Assembly: GCA_910588285.1 (NCBI GenBank)
Contig: CAJUQB010000137.1
Coordinates: 1 to 10,146, forward strand
DNA from: an uncultured Lachnospiraceae bacterium
GTDB taxonomy: Bacteria; Bacillota; Clostridia; Lachnospirales; Lachnospiraceae
DNA: 10,146 bases
Reading direction: 5' to 3'
In this document: positions 1 to 5,902 of the stretch, in pieces
Position numbering within the stretch: position 1 is the stretch's first letter
How the letters are laid out: each line of letters opens with the position of its first letter
Position numbers and translations under genes: made by a program
Notes under the pieces: generated by a model
The model's database searches: none
What the model was told of the DNA's origin: nothing
The model's input: only the letters and a program-made list of their open reading frames with translations

Positions 1-166
1 TATTCGGTTGTCAAGGAGCAAGCGAGGGGCGTGGCAGTTATGACAGTTTTTCAGTTGGGTGGACCAGAGCTTGTGCTATGCGGCCACACCCGTCAGGCTT
101 GTCCTGCCTAAAAATATGTCCCTCTATTATTCATTTCATTTTTGAGGGTTATTTTCGGGGGCTGGA
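1..166. other. Non-coding stretch downstream of the ICE sigma gene
   Basis: I see no supportable gene here. On the minus strand a weak inverted repeat (CCCTC at 148-144, GAGGG at 124-120) precedes a short T tract at about 110-115 and could be a poor terminator for the sigma gene that ends at 167. The plus strand has an open frame from the left edge to a stop at about 109-111, with no start, no ribosome binding site in the window and no recognisable protein. Confidence 0.4.
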
Positions 167-586
167 TCAAATTTCTTCCAGAATTTTTTTCAGACGCCGG
201 AGTCCGCGCTGGATTCCTTCATGCACAGAGCTTACCGCCGAGTGTTCGCTTTTGGCAATTTCCGAAAGGCTCATGCCAAGCAGATAATGCGAGCATATCC
301 GGTTTCGCTGCTTTTCAGGCAGCAAGGCAATGGCACGGTATAGCCTCGCATGTTCTTCCTCCTGGGCCAGAATATCTTCCGGTGTCAGCACGATCACAAG
401 GGCATCATGTTCAACATTCTTGTCATAGTCCAAGGAAAAATATGCTTTATGTCGGTATGTACGCAGAAAATGCGCTGCCTCGCTTAATTTGTATTCCCGA
501 AGCAGATCGGCCACTTCATCCGGCACTTCAACAATAACGTCCTGTGTATAAAACGGGTAGTAATCCCGCAGATTGATTTCTTTCAT
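167..586 (-). CDS. ICE-type sigma-70 family protein, region 4 only
   Basis: A 139-residue protein with a helix-turn-helix of the sigma-70 region 4 type at about residues 80-137. The core runs from LLPEKQRNRICSHYLLGMSL through SEIAKSEHSAVSSVHEGIQR, a typical sigma-4 'acidic helix then HTH' pattern. Region 2 (core and -10 binding) is absent, as is usual for the small sigma-like regulators of Tn916/Tn1549-type ICEs, where they are thought to act in element regulation. The N-terminal 70 residues (MKEINLRDYYPFYTQDVIVE...) carry no domain I can name. I chose the start at 586 because TGGAGGAATT (591-600) lies at ribosome-binding distance. The frame is open upstream to 859, which is discussed under the leader. 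The family call is firm; its exact target is not known to me. Confidence 0.85.
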   Translation of the reverse strand: MKEINLRDYYPFYTQDVIVEVPDEVADLLREYKLSEAAHFLRTYRHKAYFSLDYDKNVEHDALVIVLTPEDILAQEEEHARLYRAIALLPEKQRNRICSHYLLGMSLSEIAKSEHSAVSSVHEGIQRGLRRLKKILEEI

Positions 587-600
587 GGGTAATTCCTCCA

Positions 601-636
601 ATTTCGATTTTTTAGGTTGGTAAGCAAAATCGAAAT
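601..636 (-). repeat. 11-bp inverted repeat abutting the sigma-gene ribosome binding site
   Basis: ATTTCGATTTT (601-611) and AAAATCGAAAT (626-636) are perfect complements separated by 14 nt. On the minus-strand transcript the hairpin ends directly before TGGAGG, the ribosome binding site of the sigma gene. It could be a translational control hairpin, an RNA stabiliser or a protein-binding dyad. No U tract follows, so it is not a terminator. Confidence 0.6.
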
Positions 637-698
637 CAGAGGGTGGGGAGCGGCAGTGCGGACAACCCTTGTTGTAACAGCCGCTTATATATGAAATA

Positions 699-722
699 CG
701 CGCCCATAGAAGAATGGGCGCG
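699..722 (-). repeat. 9-bp GC-rich hairpin in the sigma leader
   Basis: CGCGCCCAT and ATGGGCGCG are perfect complements around the 6-nt loop AGAAGA. No U tract follows on the minus strand (the next bases are TATTTCATATA), so termination is unlikely. It may form part of the leader's alternative foldings or act as an operator. Confidence 0.6.
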
Positions 723-767
723 CAGAAAGGTGTATGATAATGTATTTCTTCAAATACGATCAAACTT

Positions 768-803
768 AAAAACGCCGCAATCCACACCACATGGATTACG
801 GCG
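768..803 (-). terminator. Intrinsic terminator or attenuator inside the leader ORF
   Basis: On the minus strand CGCCG and AATCCA pair with TGGATT and CGGCG (11 pairs, one mismatch, 7-nt loop), followed directly by TTTTT (772-768). It lies within the leader ORF that starts at 859, so ribosome position on that ORF could decide whether the hairpin forms. It would stop transcripts about 180 nt before the sigma start. Confidence 0.7.
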
Positions 804-868
804 CATAAAGCTCTATATGCAAAATAACCTTTCTGTTGAATATTCCCCTTTGGCAGCATTTATCAGCC

Positions 869-923
869 CTCCCCGAAAAGGAAGCGCAGAAGGCTTATCC
901 TTCATCAGCCTCCTTTTGGGGAG
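869..923 (-). repeat. Nested hairpin just downstream of the leader -10 box
   Basis: CTCCCC-G-AAAAGGA (869-882) pairs with TCCTTTT-GGGGAG (911-923), 13 pairs with one bulged G. An inner GAAGG/CCTTC pair lies at 889-903. The outer six pairs overlap the expected transcription start (about 917), so part of the dyad may work as DNA and part as RNA. Confidence 0.5.
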
Positions 924-929
924 ATTATA
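924..929 (-). promoter_or_regulatory. Candidate -10 box of the leader promoter
   Basis: TATAAT, a perfect -10 match, is read on the minus strand. I see no good -35 hexamer at 16-18 bp upstream, so recognition may need an activator or another element. Its place just before the leader hairpin and leader ORF supports the call. Confidence 0.4.
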
Positions 930-1046
930 CAGGGGCAAATTCTATGTTCTTTCCCGAAACATCATAGTTTTGGTAAGGCTTATATAAAATGTATTTTGAG
1001 GTAATCATGGCCTCGAACGGATTTTACAAAAGAACCCCATAATAAT

Positions 1047-1084
1047 AAAGACCACAAGACAAATAAAATCGTCTCATGGCCTTT
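1047..1084 (-). terminator. Strong intrinsic terminator after the winged-helix gene
   Basis: Starting 1 nt after the stop codon, AAAGGCCATGAGAC and GTCTTGTGGTCTTT form a 14-bp stem (three G-U pairs) with a 10-nt loop, then a T-rich run (TTTATTATTAT). It closes the cargo transcription unit before the sigma-gene leader. Confidence 0.75.
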
Positions 1085-1085
1085 A

Positions 1086-1529
1086 TCACAATACTTCAAA
1101 TTTATAACCAACGCCAATAACACTTTTGATGTAGTCCGGGGAATCAGGTGTAGTTCTCAGTTTTCTTCGCAGATTACTCACATGGTTATTGACTGCTTTT
1201 CGGGAATAGAGCGAATAATCCTCATTCCAGACCAATTCCATAATCAGCTCATAAGTAAATACCCGCTTTGGGTGAGCGATTAACAAAGCAAGGATGTCAA
1301 ATTCCTTAGCCGTTAATTTGATTTCCTGCTCGCCAATATATACAAGTCGCTGCTCCTGGCAGAAGTATAAATCACCCATGCGAATCTCTGTAAACGGTTC
1401 ATCAATGACTGCCTGCCCCTTATTAGTTTCGGAAATGGTGAATGGGCTGTCAGCAGGATTCTTCTGTTGTTTTTTTAGATTAAGGAGATAATTCACCATT
1501 TCATGCTGCTGTCTGGTATTTAACATCAC
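1086..1529 (-). CDS. Orphan OmpR/PhoB-type winged-helix regulator, likely 5'-frameshifted
   Basis: The C-terminal 95 residues form an OmpR/PhoB-type DNA-binding winged helix. Visible marks are the entry strand (MGDLYFCQEQRLVYIGEQEI), LTAKEFDILALLIAHPKRVF, the recognition-helix region SRKAVNNHVSNLRRKLR and the wing YIKSVIGVGYKFEV. There is no receiver domain with a phosphorylatable aspartate, so this is not a normal response regulator. The GTG at 1529 and the ATG at 1526 have no ribosome binding site. About 60 nt upstream, GGAAGGGG (1599-1606) sits 7 nt before an ATG (1591) whose frame stops three codons later. One extra base after it would join that ATG to the open frame GKLAVFDISESGNKIAEKLL that runs into this gene. 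The family call is firm; whether the present gene is translated is open. A strong terminator follows its stop. Confidence 0.75.
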   Translation of the reverse strand: MMLNTRQQHEMVNYLLNLKKQQKNPADSPFTISETNKGQAVIDEPFTEIRMGDLYFCQEQRLVYIGEQEIKLTAKEFDILALLIAHPKRVFTYELIMELVWNEDYSLYSRKAVNNHVSNLRRKLRTTPDSPDYIKSVIGVGYKFEVL

Positions 1530-1659
1530 AAGCAGTTTTTCTGCAATTTTATTGCCCGACTCAGATATATCAAATACAGCTAATTTCCCATATCACCACC
1601 CCTTCCATTATTGTACAACTGGCCGATGTAGCTTTTTTCTTTCCGAGTGATTCTCTTGC

Positions 1660-2220
1660 TTAGAGGATTGGGGTCTTTAGTCCTACATAACCATTGAGTG
1701 CAGCTAAAACTACAATTATTGCTGCGACCAATATAAAAGCCCCTATTAGTTTTCCGCGTTGTAATTCAGCAACCTCTCGTAGAAAAATCACATACAAGGT
1801 AATTTTCCAAATTAAAATTCCCACAAAAACAATACTTAAAATCATGCCAACTAGTGCATTGTTCCAGAATACATAGAAATAAACTTCCGTAATAGCTACC
1901 ACAAGGGAACAAACGATATTTGGGAAAAAGGAAATACCCCATGTATTAACATAGTTGGATAATGGTATTTTACTACCAAAACATTTACAGATAAGCCACA
2001 GAACAGAACTTATCAAAAGGTAGCTCGCAATACCACACAGAGTTGTGCGGAGAATGTAGAACACATCAATATGGTATTCTGGTTCAGCAAAACTCCGCAG
2101 GATAGGGTCTAAGATGGTGACTATAAAAATTGTAATTGCCACAAGCAGCCATGCCACGACTTTACGCTGCTGTCGGTAAGCATCGGCAGGTCTGTTTAGA
2201 GCTTCTAAAAAGTTTTTCAT
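1660..2220 (-). CDS. Yip1-like polytopic membrane protein
   Basis: A 186-residue membrane protein with about five hydrophobic segments (near residues 21-38, 58-79, 97-115, 122-146 and 157-175). Short polar stretches separate them, and a basic N-terminus (PADAYRQQRK) should lie in the cytoplasm. The size, the order of segments and the tail motif LREVAELQRGKLIGAFIL recall the Yip1 superfamily of bacterial membrane proteins, which have no settled biochemical role. It is the last gene of the ABC/ECF-sigma operon: the preceding stop is 3 nt upstream and its ribosome binding site GGAGG overlaps that stop region. It may sense membrane state or support the exporter; this is inferred only from position. 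The Yip1 assignment is by pattern and is moderately sure. Confidence 0.7.
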   Translation of the reverse strand: MKNFLEALNRPADAYRQQRKVVAWLLVAITIFIVTILDPILRSFAEPEYHIDVFYILRTTLCGIASYLLISSVLWLICKCFGSKIPLSNYVNTWGISFFPNIVCSLVVAITEVYFYVFWNNALVGMILSIVFVGILIWKITLYVIFLREVAELQRGKLIGAFILVAAIIVVLAALNGYVGLKTPIL

Positions 2221-2223
2221 AGC

Positions 2224-2490
2224 TTAACCTCCGAAGATACTCAAGAACAAGTTTGTGTATTGGGTTCCAAAAACGAGTGTGCATATCACCGCCTGAACGG
2301 TGGAAACGCCAAAAGCAAACCTCCACGGATAGACAGTAATAAAATCAATGATTTTTCCCCGTAGGGAAGTTTCCTGCCTACTTTCCGCCAAAATATAGTT
2401 CAGCATTTTATCCTTTTGCTGCTCTGTTGGCCGGTCAATCTCTTTCAGCACGTCGAATGCGTTTTTCAACGGGTCGTTGTTCTTTCCCAT
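2224..2490 (-). CDS. Small one-TM protein, candidate anti-sigma factor
   Basis: An 88-residue protein. It has a charged N-terminal part of about 50 residues (MGKNNDPLKNAFDVLKEIDR, then PTEQQKDKMLNYILAESRQE). One or two hydrophobic stretches follow (FITVYPWRFAFGVSTVQAVI to about residue 84), ending with a Gly-Gly tail. Its first 56 nt overlap the 3' end of the ECF sigma gene, a layout often seen for sigma and anti-sigma pairs and suited to translational coupling. I chose the ATG at 2490 because AAGGAGGG lies about 9 nt upstream; a longer open frame upstream lacks such a site. The predicted shape, a cytoplasmic sigma-binding part tethered to the membrane, fits an anti-sigma factor, but it has no zinc-binding HxxxCxxC motif, and I recognise no named family. 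The role is inferred from context. Confidence 0.7.
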   Translation of the reverse strand: MGKNNDPLKNAFDVLKEIDRPTEQQKDKMLNYILAESRQETSLRGKIIDFITVYPWRFAFGVSTVQAVICTLVFGTQYTNLFLSIFGG

Positions 2491-3031
2491 TTTGTAGTCC
2501 CTCCTTTTCCTGATACTGTTTGATAAATGCGCCTCTGGCTCGCTGCAACATACTTTCCACGGACTTAGGAGACTTATCAATTATTTGTGCGATTTCTTTA
2601 ACGCTTATTTCCTCAACGTATTTGAGTAAAAGCAAAATCCGATATTGTTGTGGTAACTGGCTTAGACATTCTTTCACTTGCTGGCTCTCAAAGATAACTT
2701 GCAGGTGTTCCTCAATGCTTTGTTTCGGGTCAATTAGTTCATCGGCCATCTGATTGTCAAGAGCAAGAATTTCAGCTTTTTCCCTATATTGTTTTCGATA
2801 ATAGTCAAACAGTTTGTTCTTGGTAATCTTAAAAATCCATGTTCTTTCTGAACATAATCCTTTGAAACTTCGCAGTCCCTTAAACACATCAAGAAAAATA
2901 TCCTGCGTTATATCTTCAGCCAGAGGAACATCAAAGCCAGTACGCAGAAGAACATATTGGTATATTTCGTCAATATGATTATTGTATACTGATATAAAGT
3001 TCTGCGTCTTTGATTCTTTGGCTTGATTCAT
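2435..3031 (-). CDS. ECF (extracytoplasmic function) sigma factor
   Basis: A 198-residue sigma-70 family protein with only regions 2 and 4, as in ECF sigma factors. Region 2 spans about residues 14-80, including LAEDITQDIFLDVFKGLRSF and the promoter-melting segment TWIFKITKNKLFDYYRK. Region 4 spans about 121-172, with LPQQYRILLLLKYVEEISVK and the HTH EIAQIIDKSPKSVESMLQRA. I chose the ATG at 3031 because GAGG lies 7 nt upstream; the ATG at 3037 is only 1 nt from it. The gene starts just after the lipoprotein stop (3041-3043) and overlaps the next gene by 56 nt. The basic tail after residue 175 lies largely in that overlap. It likely directs polymerase to envelope-stress promoters, perhaps including its own operon, which is inference. 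Confidence 0.9.
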   Translation of the reverse strand: MNQAKESKTQNFISVYNNHIDEIYQYVLLRTGFDVPLAEDITQDIFLDVFKGLRSFKGLCSERTWIFKITKNKLFDYYRKQYREKAEILALDNQMADELIDPKQSIEEHLQVIFESQQVKECLSQLPQQYRILLLLKYVEEISVKEIAQIIDKSPKSVESMLQRARGAFIKQYQEKEGLQNGKEQRPVEKRIRRAERD

Positions 3032-3040
3032 AGGCATACC

Positions 3041-3448
3041 TCATTTGACGATAAGCTCCTTTGAGCTTAGAATCTCGTTGTTGTAGACTACTTCAAATTT
3101 TAGGATTCCTTCTTTTACACTGTCCGCTTCTAATCGGTAAACAATAGCACCAGACATATCCGTGGTAGTTTCTTGCGGATCGGATTTTACCTCTTCGTCG
3201 TCGATGTACCATTTCCCAGTGTACTCCATGCCCTTTGGGGATTCGATAAAATACACACAGGCATAGACATCTTCCCCCACAGAAACCTGTTCGGGCTGCG
3301 TAGCGCCCTCAATATCATCTTTTTCCATAAACAGTTCATTCGATACCACAAGTCCCTCGACCGTATTGGTCTGGCCACACCCGGCGAGAGAAACAGTAAT
3401 CATTAATACTGCCATACCCAGCAGAAAAATTTTTTTGAGTGTTTTCAT
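3041..3448 (-). CDS. Small extracytoplasmic lipoprotein
   Basis: A 135-residue protein with a classic lipoprotein signal peptide: basic MKTLKK, a hydrophobic core to about residue 20, and the lipobox LAGC with the lipidated Cys at 24. The mature part reads like one beta-rich domain (ACVYFIESPKGMEYTGKWYI, then GAIVYRLEADSVKEGILKFE and VVYNNEILSSKELIV), similar in rhythm to Ig-like or bacterial extracellular sandwich domains. I recognise no named family. It sits between the ABC permease and the ECF sigma gene and is probably a surface sensor or an accessory part of the exporter, for example binding an antimicrobial or cell-wall compound. The ribosome binding site GGGAGG lies about 10 nt before the ATG. 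Confidence 0.8.
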   Translation of the reverse strand: MKTLKKIFLLGMAVLMITVSLAGCGQTNTVEGLVVSNELFMEKDDIEGATQPEQVSVGEDVYACVYFIESPKGMEYTGKWYIDDEEVKSDPQETTTDMSGAIVYRLEADSVKEGILKFEVVYNNEILSSKELIVK

Positions 3449-3463
3449 TGTGCATTTTCCTCC

Positions 3464-4240
3464 CTATTCGCCATAATTATACTCGTCTTGACGTGAAAAT
3501 GTAAAACCGGCTATCGCAAAAAGCGAAACCGTACCAATCGTAAATCCTATTGTGGCAATCGACCAACTGGACGTATTGGCAGGATTGGATAGAGCCTCCA
3601 TCATAATACCGGGCGAAATCATGCTGATATTGTCAACTGTTTCTGCCGAAAGATGGAACACCTTTCCAATCCCCTCTGGAATCAGGACAAAGAAGCGAGG
3701 CATAAGAATCAAGCCACTTGCTAAACTCCAAATCATGGATGCCTTCGAGGAGCGGGCTAGAACGGAAATCATTATACCCAATGCAGCAAATACCATAATA
3801 CATCCCCATAATGGAAGCAGGTATTTTCCAACGGTTCCCGCAGTTGCTACGTCACTTAGGCTGGCAATAACTGCGGTAATAGGCGCAAGATAAAGAAAGG
3901 ACAAAAACAGCGATACAGTAATGGTTGTGATAATCTTCGCTGTGAATATCTGCCCCTTGGTAACGCCGGAACACAGAATACAGTCTAACACATTATGCTC
4001 CCGGTCAGAAGATACCAAATCAAAATATACGGACATGACAGCCCACGCCCCAAAGATAATCATAGGTAGGAACACCGCCATAAATTCAACATGGCCATTC
4101 TCTACAAGTTCGCGTTTCCCATTGGAAGTGAAGAAAAAGAATACAGTTATTGCCGCCATTACAATCCATATTCCAAAGGTACGCAGATTCAAAGCCCGTT
4201 TCAAATCGCGCTTTGTCAAGTCAAAAATCGTTGCTCTCAT
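3464..4240 (-). CDS. ABC-2 type transporter permease
   Basis: A 258-residue integral membrane protein with about six hydrophobic segments (near residues 22-38, 53-75, 105-128, 141-161, 167-185 and 228-247). The pattern matches ABC-2 family export permeases such as those for bacteriocins, antibiotics or the NosY/CcmB group. The stretch DLVSSDREHNVLDCILCSGV after the second segment resembles the cytoplasmic coupling region 'sgEkErgTle.lLasPvsr' of this family. It starts 2 nt after the ATPase stop, with GGGAGGTG at ribosome-binding distance in the end of the ATPase gene, so the two are co-translated. It should form the membrane channel of the exporter; the substrate is unknown. Family placement is firm. 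Confidence 0.87.
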   Translation of the reverse strand: MRATIFDLTKRDLKRALNLRTFGIWIVMAAITVFFFFTSNGKRELVENGHVEFMAVFLPMIIFGAWAVMSVYFDLVSSDREHNVLDCILCSGVTKGQIFTAKIITTITVSLFLSFLYLAPITAVIASLSDVATAGTVGKYLLPLWGCIMVFAALGIMISVLARSSKASMIWSLASGLILMPRFFVLIPEGIGKVFHLSAETVDNISMISPGIMMEALSNPANTSSWSIATIGFTIGTVSLFAIAGFTFSRQDEYNYGE

Positions 4241-4242
4241 GC

Positions 4243-5097
4243 TTACACCTCCCCAACCATGTGAAGCTGCTCCTGTACTACGTTTTTGACGCTGGAGCGT
4301 GTTACTTCGTAAATATCAACAGATTGGAGCACAAGTATTTTCACCAATCTGGCAACACCTTTTTTGTCGGTCTTAACGTGTAGTGTTGTATGATCTGCAT
4401 TGATACCTAGTGAATATCTTCCCTCCAATGCTACCATTACTTCTTCCGGCAAAGGGCTGGTACTCACAATATAACTACTTTCCAATTCCCGGTCATAAAT
4501 CAGACTTCCACTTTCCATGATAGCTACATTCGTACAGATTGCGTCCATATCTTGCAAAATGTGGGAGGACAGCAGAATACTTTTCCCTTTCTCGTGTAGT
4601 TCCCGTATGAGTTTGCTCATTTCAAAGGTCGCGCTGGGGTCAAGTCCCGCGGTTGGTTCGTCCAGAATATAAAAGTCGGGGTCACCGATCATAGCGATTA
4701 CCATTTGCAGCTTCTTCTGCTGCCCCGGTGAAAGGTGCTTTACTTTTTTGTTCATGTCCAGCCCCAGCTTTTTACAGAGTAGAATGCCCTCGTCCTTATC
4801 TACTTTTCTCAATGTGGAAAAGAAGGAAATGGTGCTGGTGACAGTCTGCCCATCATCGAATCGGCAGCTTTGGGGCAGATAGCCGATATAATCCTTTTCC
4901 ATATAACAGAGAATATTGCCTTTCGTGGGTTTCATTAGGCCCGCAATTAAGCGCAACAGTGTAGTTTTGCCAGCGCCATTCTGTCCGACAAGGCCGTACA
5001 CATCACCTCTTGAAACCGAAAAATCCACATCATGCAATATCTCGGCTTTACCGAAACATTTATTCAAATGTTCTACGGCAAGAATTTGTGTGTCCAA
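4243..5097 (-). CDS. ABC transporter ATP-binding protein, first gene of the operon
   Basis: A 284-residue ABC ATPase of the export (ABC-2 partner) type. Motifs, numbered from the chosen start: Walker A GQNGAGKTT (38-46), Q-loop YLPQ (73-76), signature LSPGQ (122-126), Walker B FYILDEP (142-148) with D-loop AGLDP, and H-loop His 179 in SSHIL. The last 80 residues form a poorly conserved tail, usual for drug or bacteriocin exporters. I chose the TTG at 5097 because AAGGGG lies about 7 nt upstream. The other upstream start, a TTG at 5172, lacks a ribosome binding site, and its extension looks unrelated to the ABC fold. It energises export through the neighbouring permease, head of a six-gene unit. 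I see no convincing sigma-A promoter upstream, which leaves room for ECF control. Confidence 0.9.
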   Translation of the reverse strand: MDTQILAVEHLNKCFGKAEILHDVDFSVSRGDVYGLVGQNGAGKTTLLRLIAGLMKPTKGNILCYMEKDYIGYLPQSCRFDDGQTVTSTISFFSTLRKVDKDEGILLCKKLGLDMNKKVKHLSPGQQKKLQMVIAMIGDPDFYILDEPTAGLDPSATFEMSKLIRELHEKGKSILLSSHILQDMDAICTNVAIMESGSLIYDRELESSYIVSTSPLPEEVMVALEGRYSLGINADHTTLHVKTDKKGVARLVKILVLQSVDIYEVTRSSVKNVVQEQLHMVGEV

Positions 5098-5222
5098 ATT
5101 TACATCCCCTTTCCGAAGCCGACTAACAGCTTCTGAAAAGGTAGTCGTATGACAAAACAAAATCCTTCGCAAATTTCAAAAAATTTTTGTTCGAAACCGC
5201 CGTAAAAATCAGGACATGGGAT

Positions 5223-5246
5223 AAAAGCTGCCGGGCAGCGGCTTTT
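5223..5246 (-). terminator. Hairpin between the GNAT gene and the ABC operon
   Basis: AAAAGCTGC (5223-5231) pairs with GCGGCTTTT (5238-5246), one G-T pair, 6-nt loop. On the minus strand four U residues close the stem, so termination there is moderate; on the plus strand it is followed by a longer T run. It most likely ends the trmO-GNAT transcript and separates it from the ABC operon. Confidence 0.55.
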
Positions 5247-5285
5247 TTCTTTTGCCGCCGTCCGACAGATTGGGGCTATATGGAT

Positions 5286-5891
5286 TTAATTCTTTCGGAA
5301 AAAGCGTTCGCAACGCTCGTAAGGAGGTAGCCCCTTATCGGTGATTTCAATATAATCAACTTTAGTCATACCGTACAAATAGTAATCGCAGTATGTGTTT
5401 ACCATCTTACCCTCGCGGATAAGTCCCTCACGCTTGAAGCCTACTTTTTCCAAAGTTTTATACGATGCAATATTTTGTACATGAACATCAGCCCATAAAC
5501 GCTGTAATTCCGTTTCTTCAAAACAGAAGATAGCTGCTCTCGCCAGCGCTTCTGTCATAAGTCTGTTCCCTTGATAGACAGGTGAAAGGCGAAATGCAAC
5601 TTTTGCCATGCGGTCATTCTCAATGAGATATACCCACATATCGCCAATCACTTTATTATCCTGTTTGTGGACAACACCCCAATGAAAACTTTTCGTAGGT
5701 TTCTCTGGCTTTTGAAAAAGTAATTCGGGATTTAAGTCGTTTTTTCCGGGACGTTTGCCCCAATACCGGTAAACGGAACTGTCTCCCAGCCATTCTTTCA
5801 AATCTGCAACATCTTCTTTTCGCAGAGGGCGCAGGATAAGCTGCTCCGCTTCAAGAATAGGTTTATCCTGAACAAAATCCTGTAATTTCAT
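5286..5891 (-). CDS. GNAT family N-acetyltransferase (RimJ/RimL-like)
   Basis: A 201-residue acetyltransferase of the Acetyltransf_3 (RimJ/RimL-like) type. Family marks are the opening LILRPLRKEDVADLKEWL (18-35), beta-4 plus pyrophosphate loop AFRLSPVYQGNRLMTEAL (99-116), and the C-terminal signature NIASYKTLEKVGFKREG (140-156), with Asn 140 and Tyr 144 in their usual places. It should transfer acetyl from acetyl-CoA to an amine; the substrate, protein or small molecule, cannot be read. I chose the ATG at 5891 because AAGGGGG lies about 7 nt upstream, overlapping the trmO stop; the start is 11 nt after that stop, so the pair is one unit. It should thus come under the MerR-type promoter at 6407-6437. 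The extra 20 residues after the GNAT core (GLPPYERCERFFRK) are unassigned. Confidence 0.87.
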   Translation of the reverse strand: MKLQDFVQDKPILEAEQLILRPLRKEDVADLKEWLGDSSVYRYWGKRPGKNDLNPELLFQKPEKPTKSFHWGVVHKQDNKVIGDMWVYLIENDRMAKVAFRLSPVYQGNRLMTEALARAAIFCFEETELQRLWADVHVQNIASYKTLEKVGFKREGLIREGKMVNTYCDYYLYGMTKVDYIEITDKGLPPYERCERFFRKN

Positions 5892-5902
5892 AAGCCGCCC
5901 CC

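Larger units (their letters stand above)
587..930 (-). promoter_or_regulatory. Attenuator-like leader ahead of the sigma gene, with a leader ORF
   Basis: This 344-nt gap carries, in transcription order, a TATAAT box (929-924), a nested hairpin (923-869), a leader ORF starting at 859, an intrinsic terminator inside that ORF (803-768), a 9-bp GC-rich hairpin (722-699) and an 11-bp repeat (636-601). The leader ATG has a good ribosome binding site (GGGGAGGGCTGATAA before ATG). The ORF codes for a hydrophobic stretch (for example ALCAVIHVVWIAAFLSLIVF) and stays open in frame into the sigma gene at 586. Promoter, leader ORF and terminator in this order are what translation-coupled transcription attenuation looks like. 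From memory the layout and parts of the sequence resemble leaders in front of ribosomal-protection tet genes, but no tet gene is present; that likeness is unverified. Confidence 0.5.

Noticed and set aside
1..111. Plus-strand open frame from the left edge, ending at a stop near 109-111
   Set aside because: No start or ribosome binding site in the window, no recognisable protein, and all supported genes lie on the other strand.
142..537. Plus-strand ORF of 131 codons opposite the sigma gene
   Set aside because: It is antisense to a clear sigma region-4 protein, with no ribosome binding site or domain pattern.
643..987. Plus-strand ORF of 114 codons in the leader region
   Set aside because: Its sequence is explained by hairpin arms and the minus-strand leader; no family pattern.
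1086..1529. Complete two-component response regulator
   Set aside because: No receiver domain, phospho-accepting aspartate or neighbouring histidine kinase is present.
1610..1615. TACAAT as -10 box for the winged-helix gene
   Set aside because: The start would fall on the ribosome binding site at 1599-1606, and there is no -35 hexamer at proper spacing.
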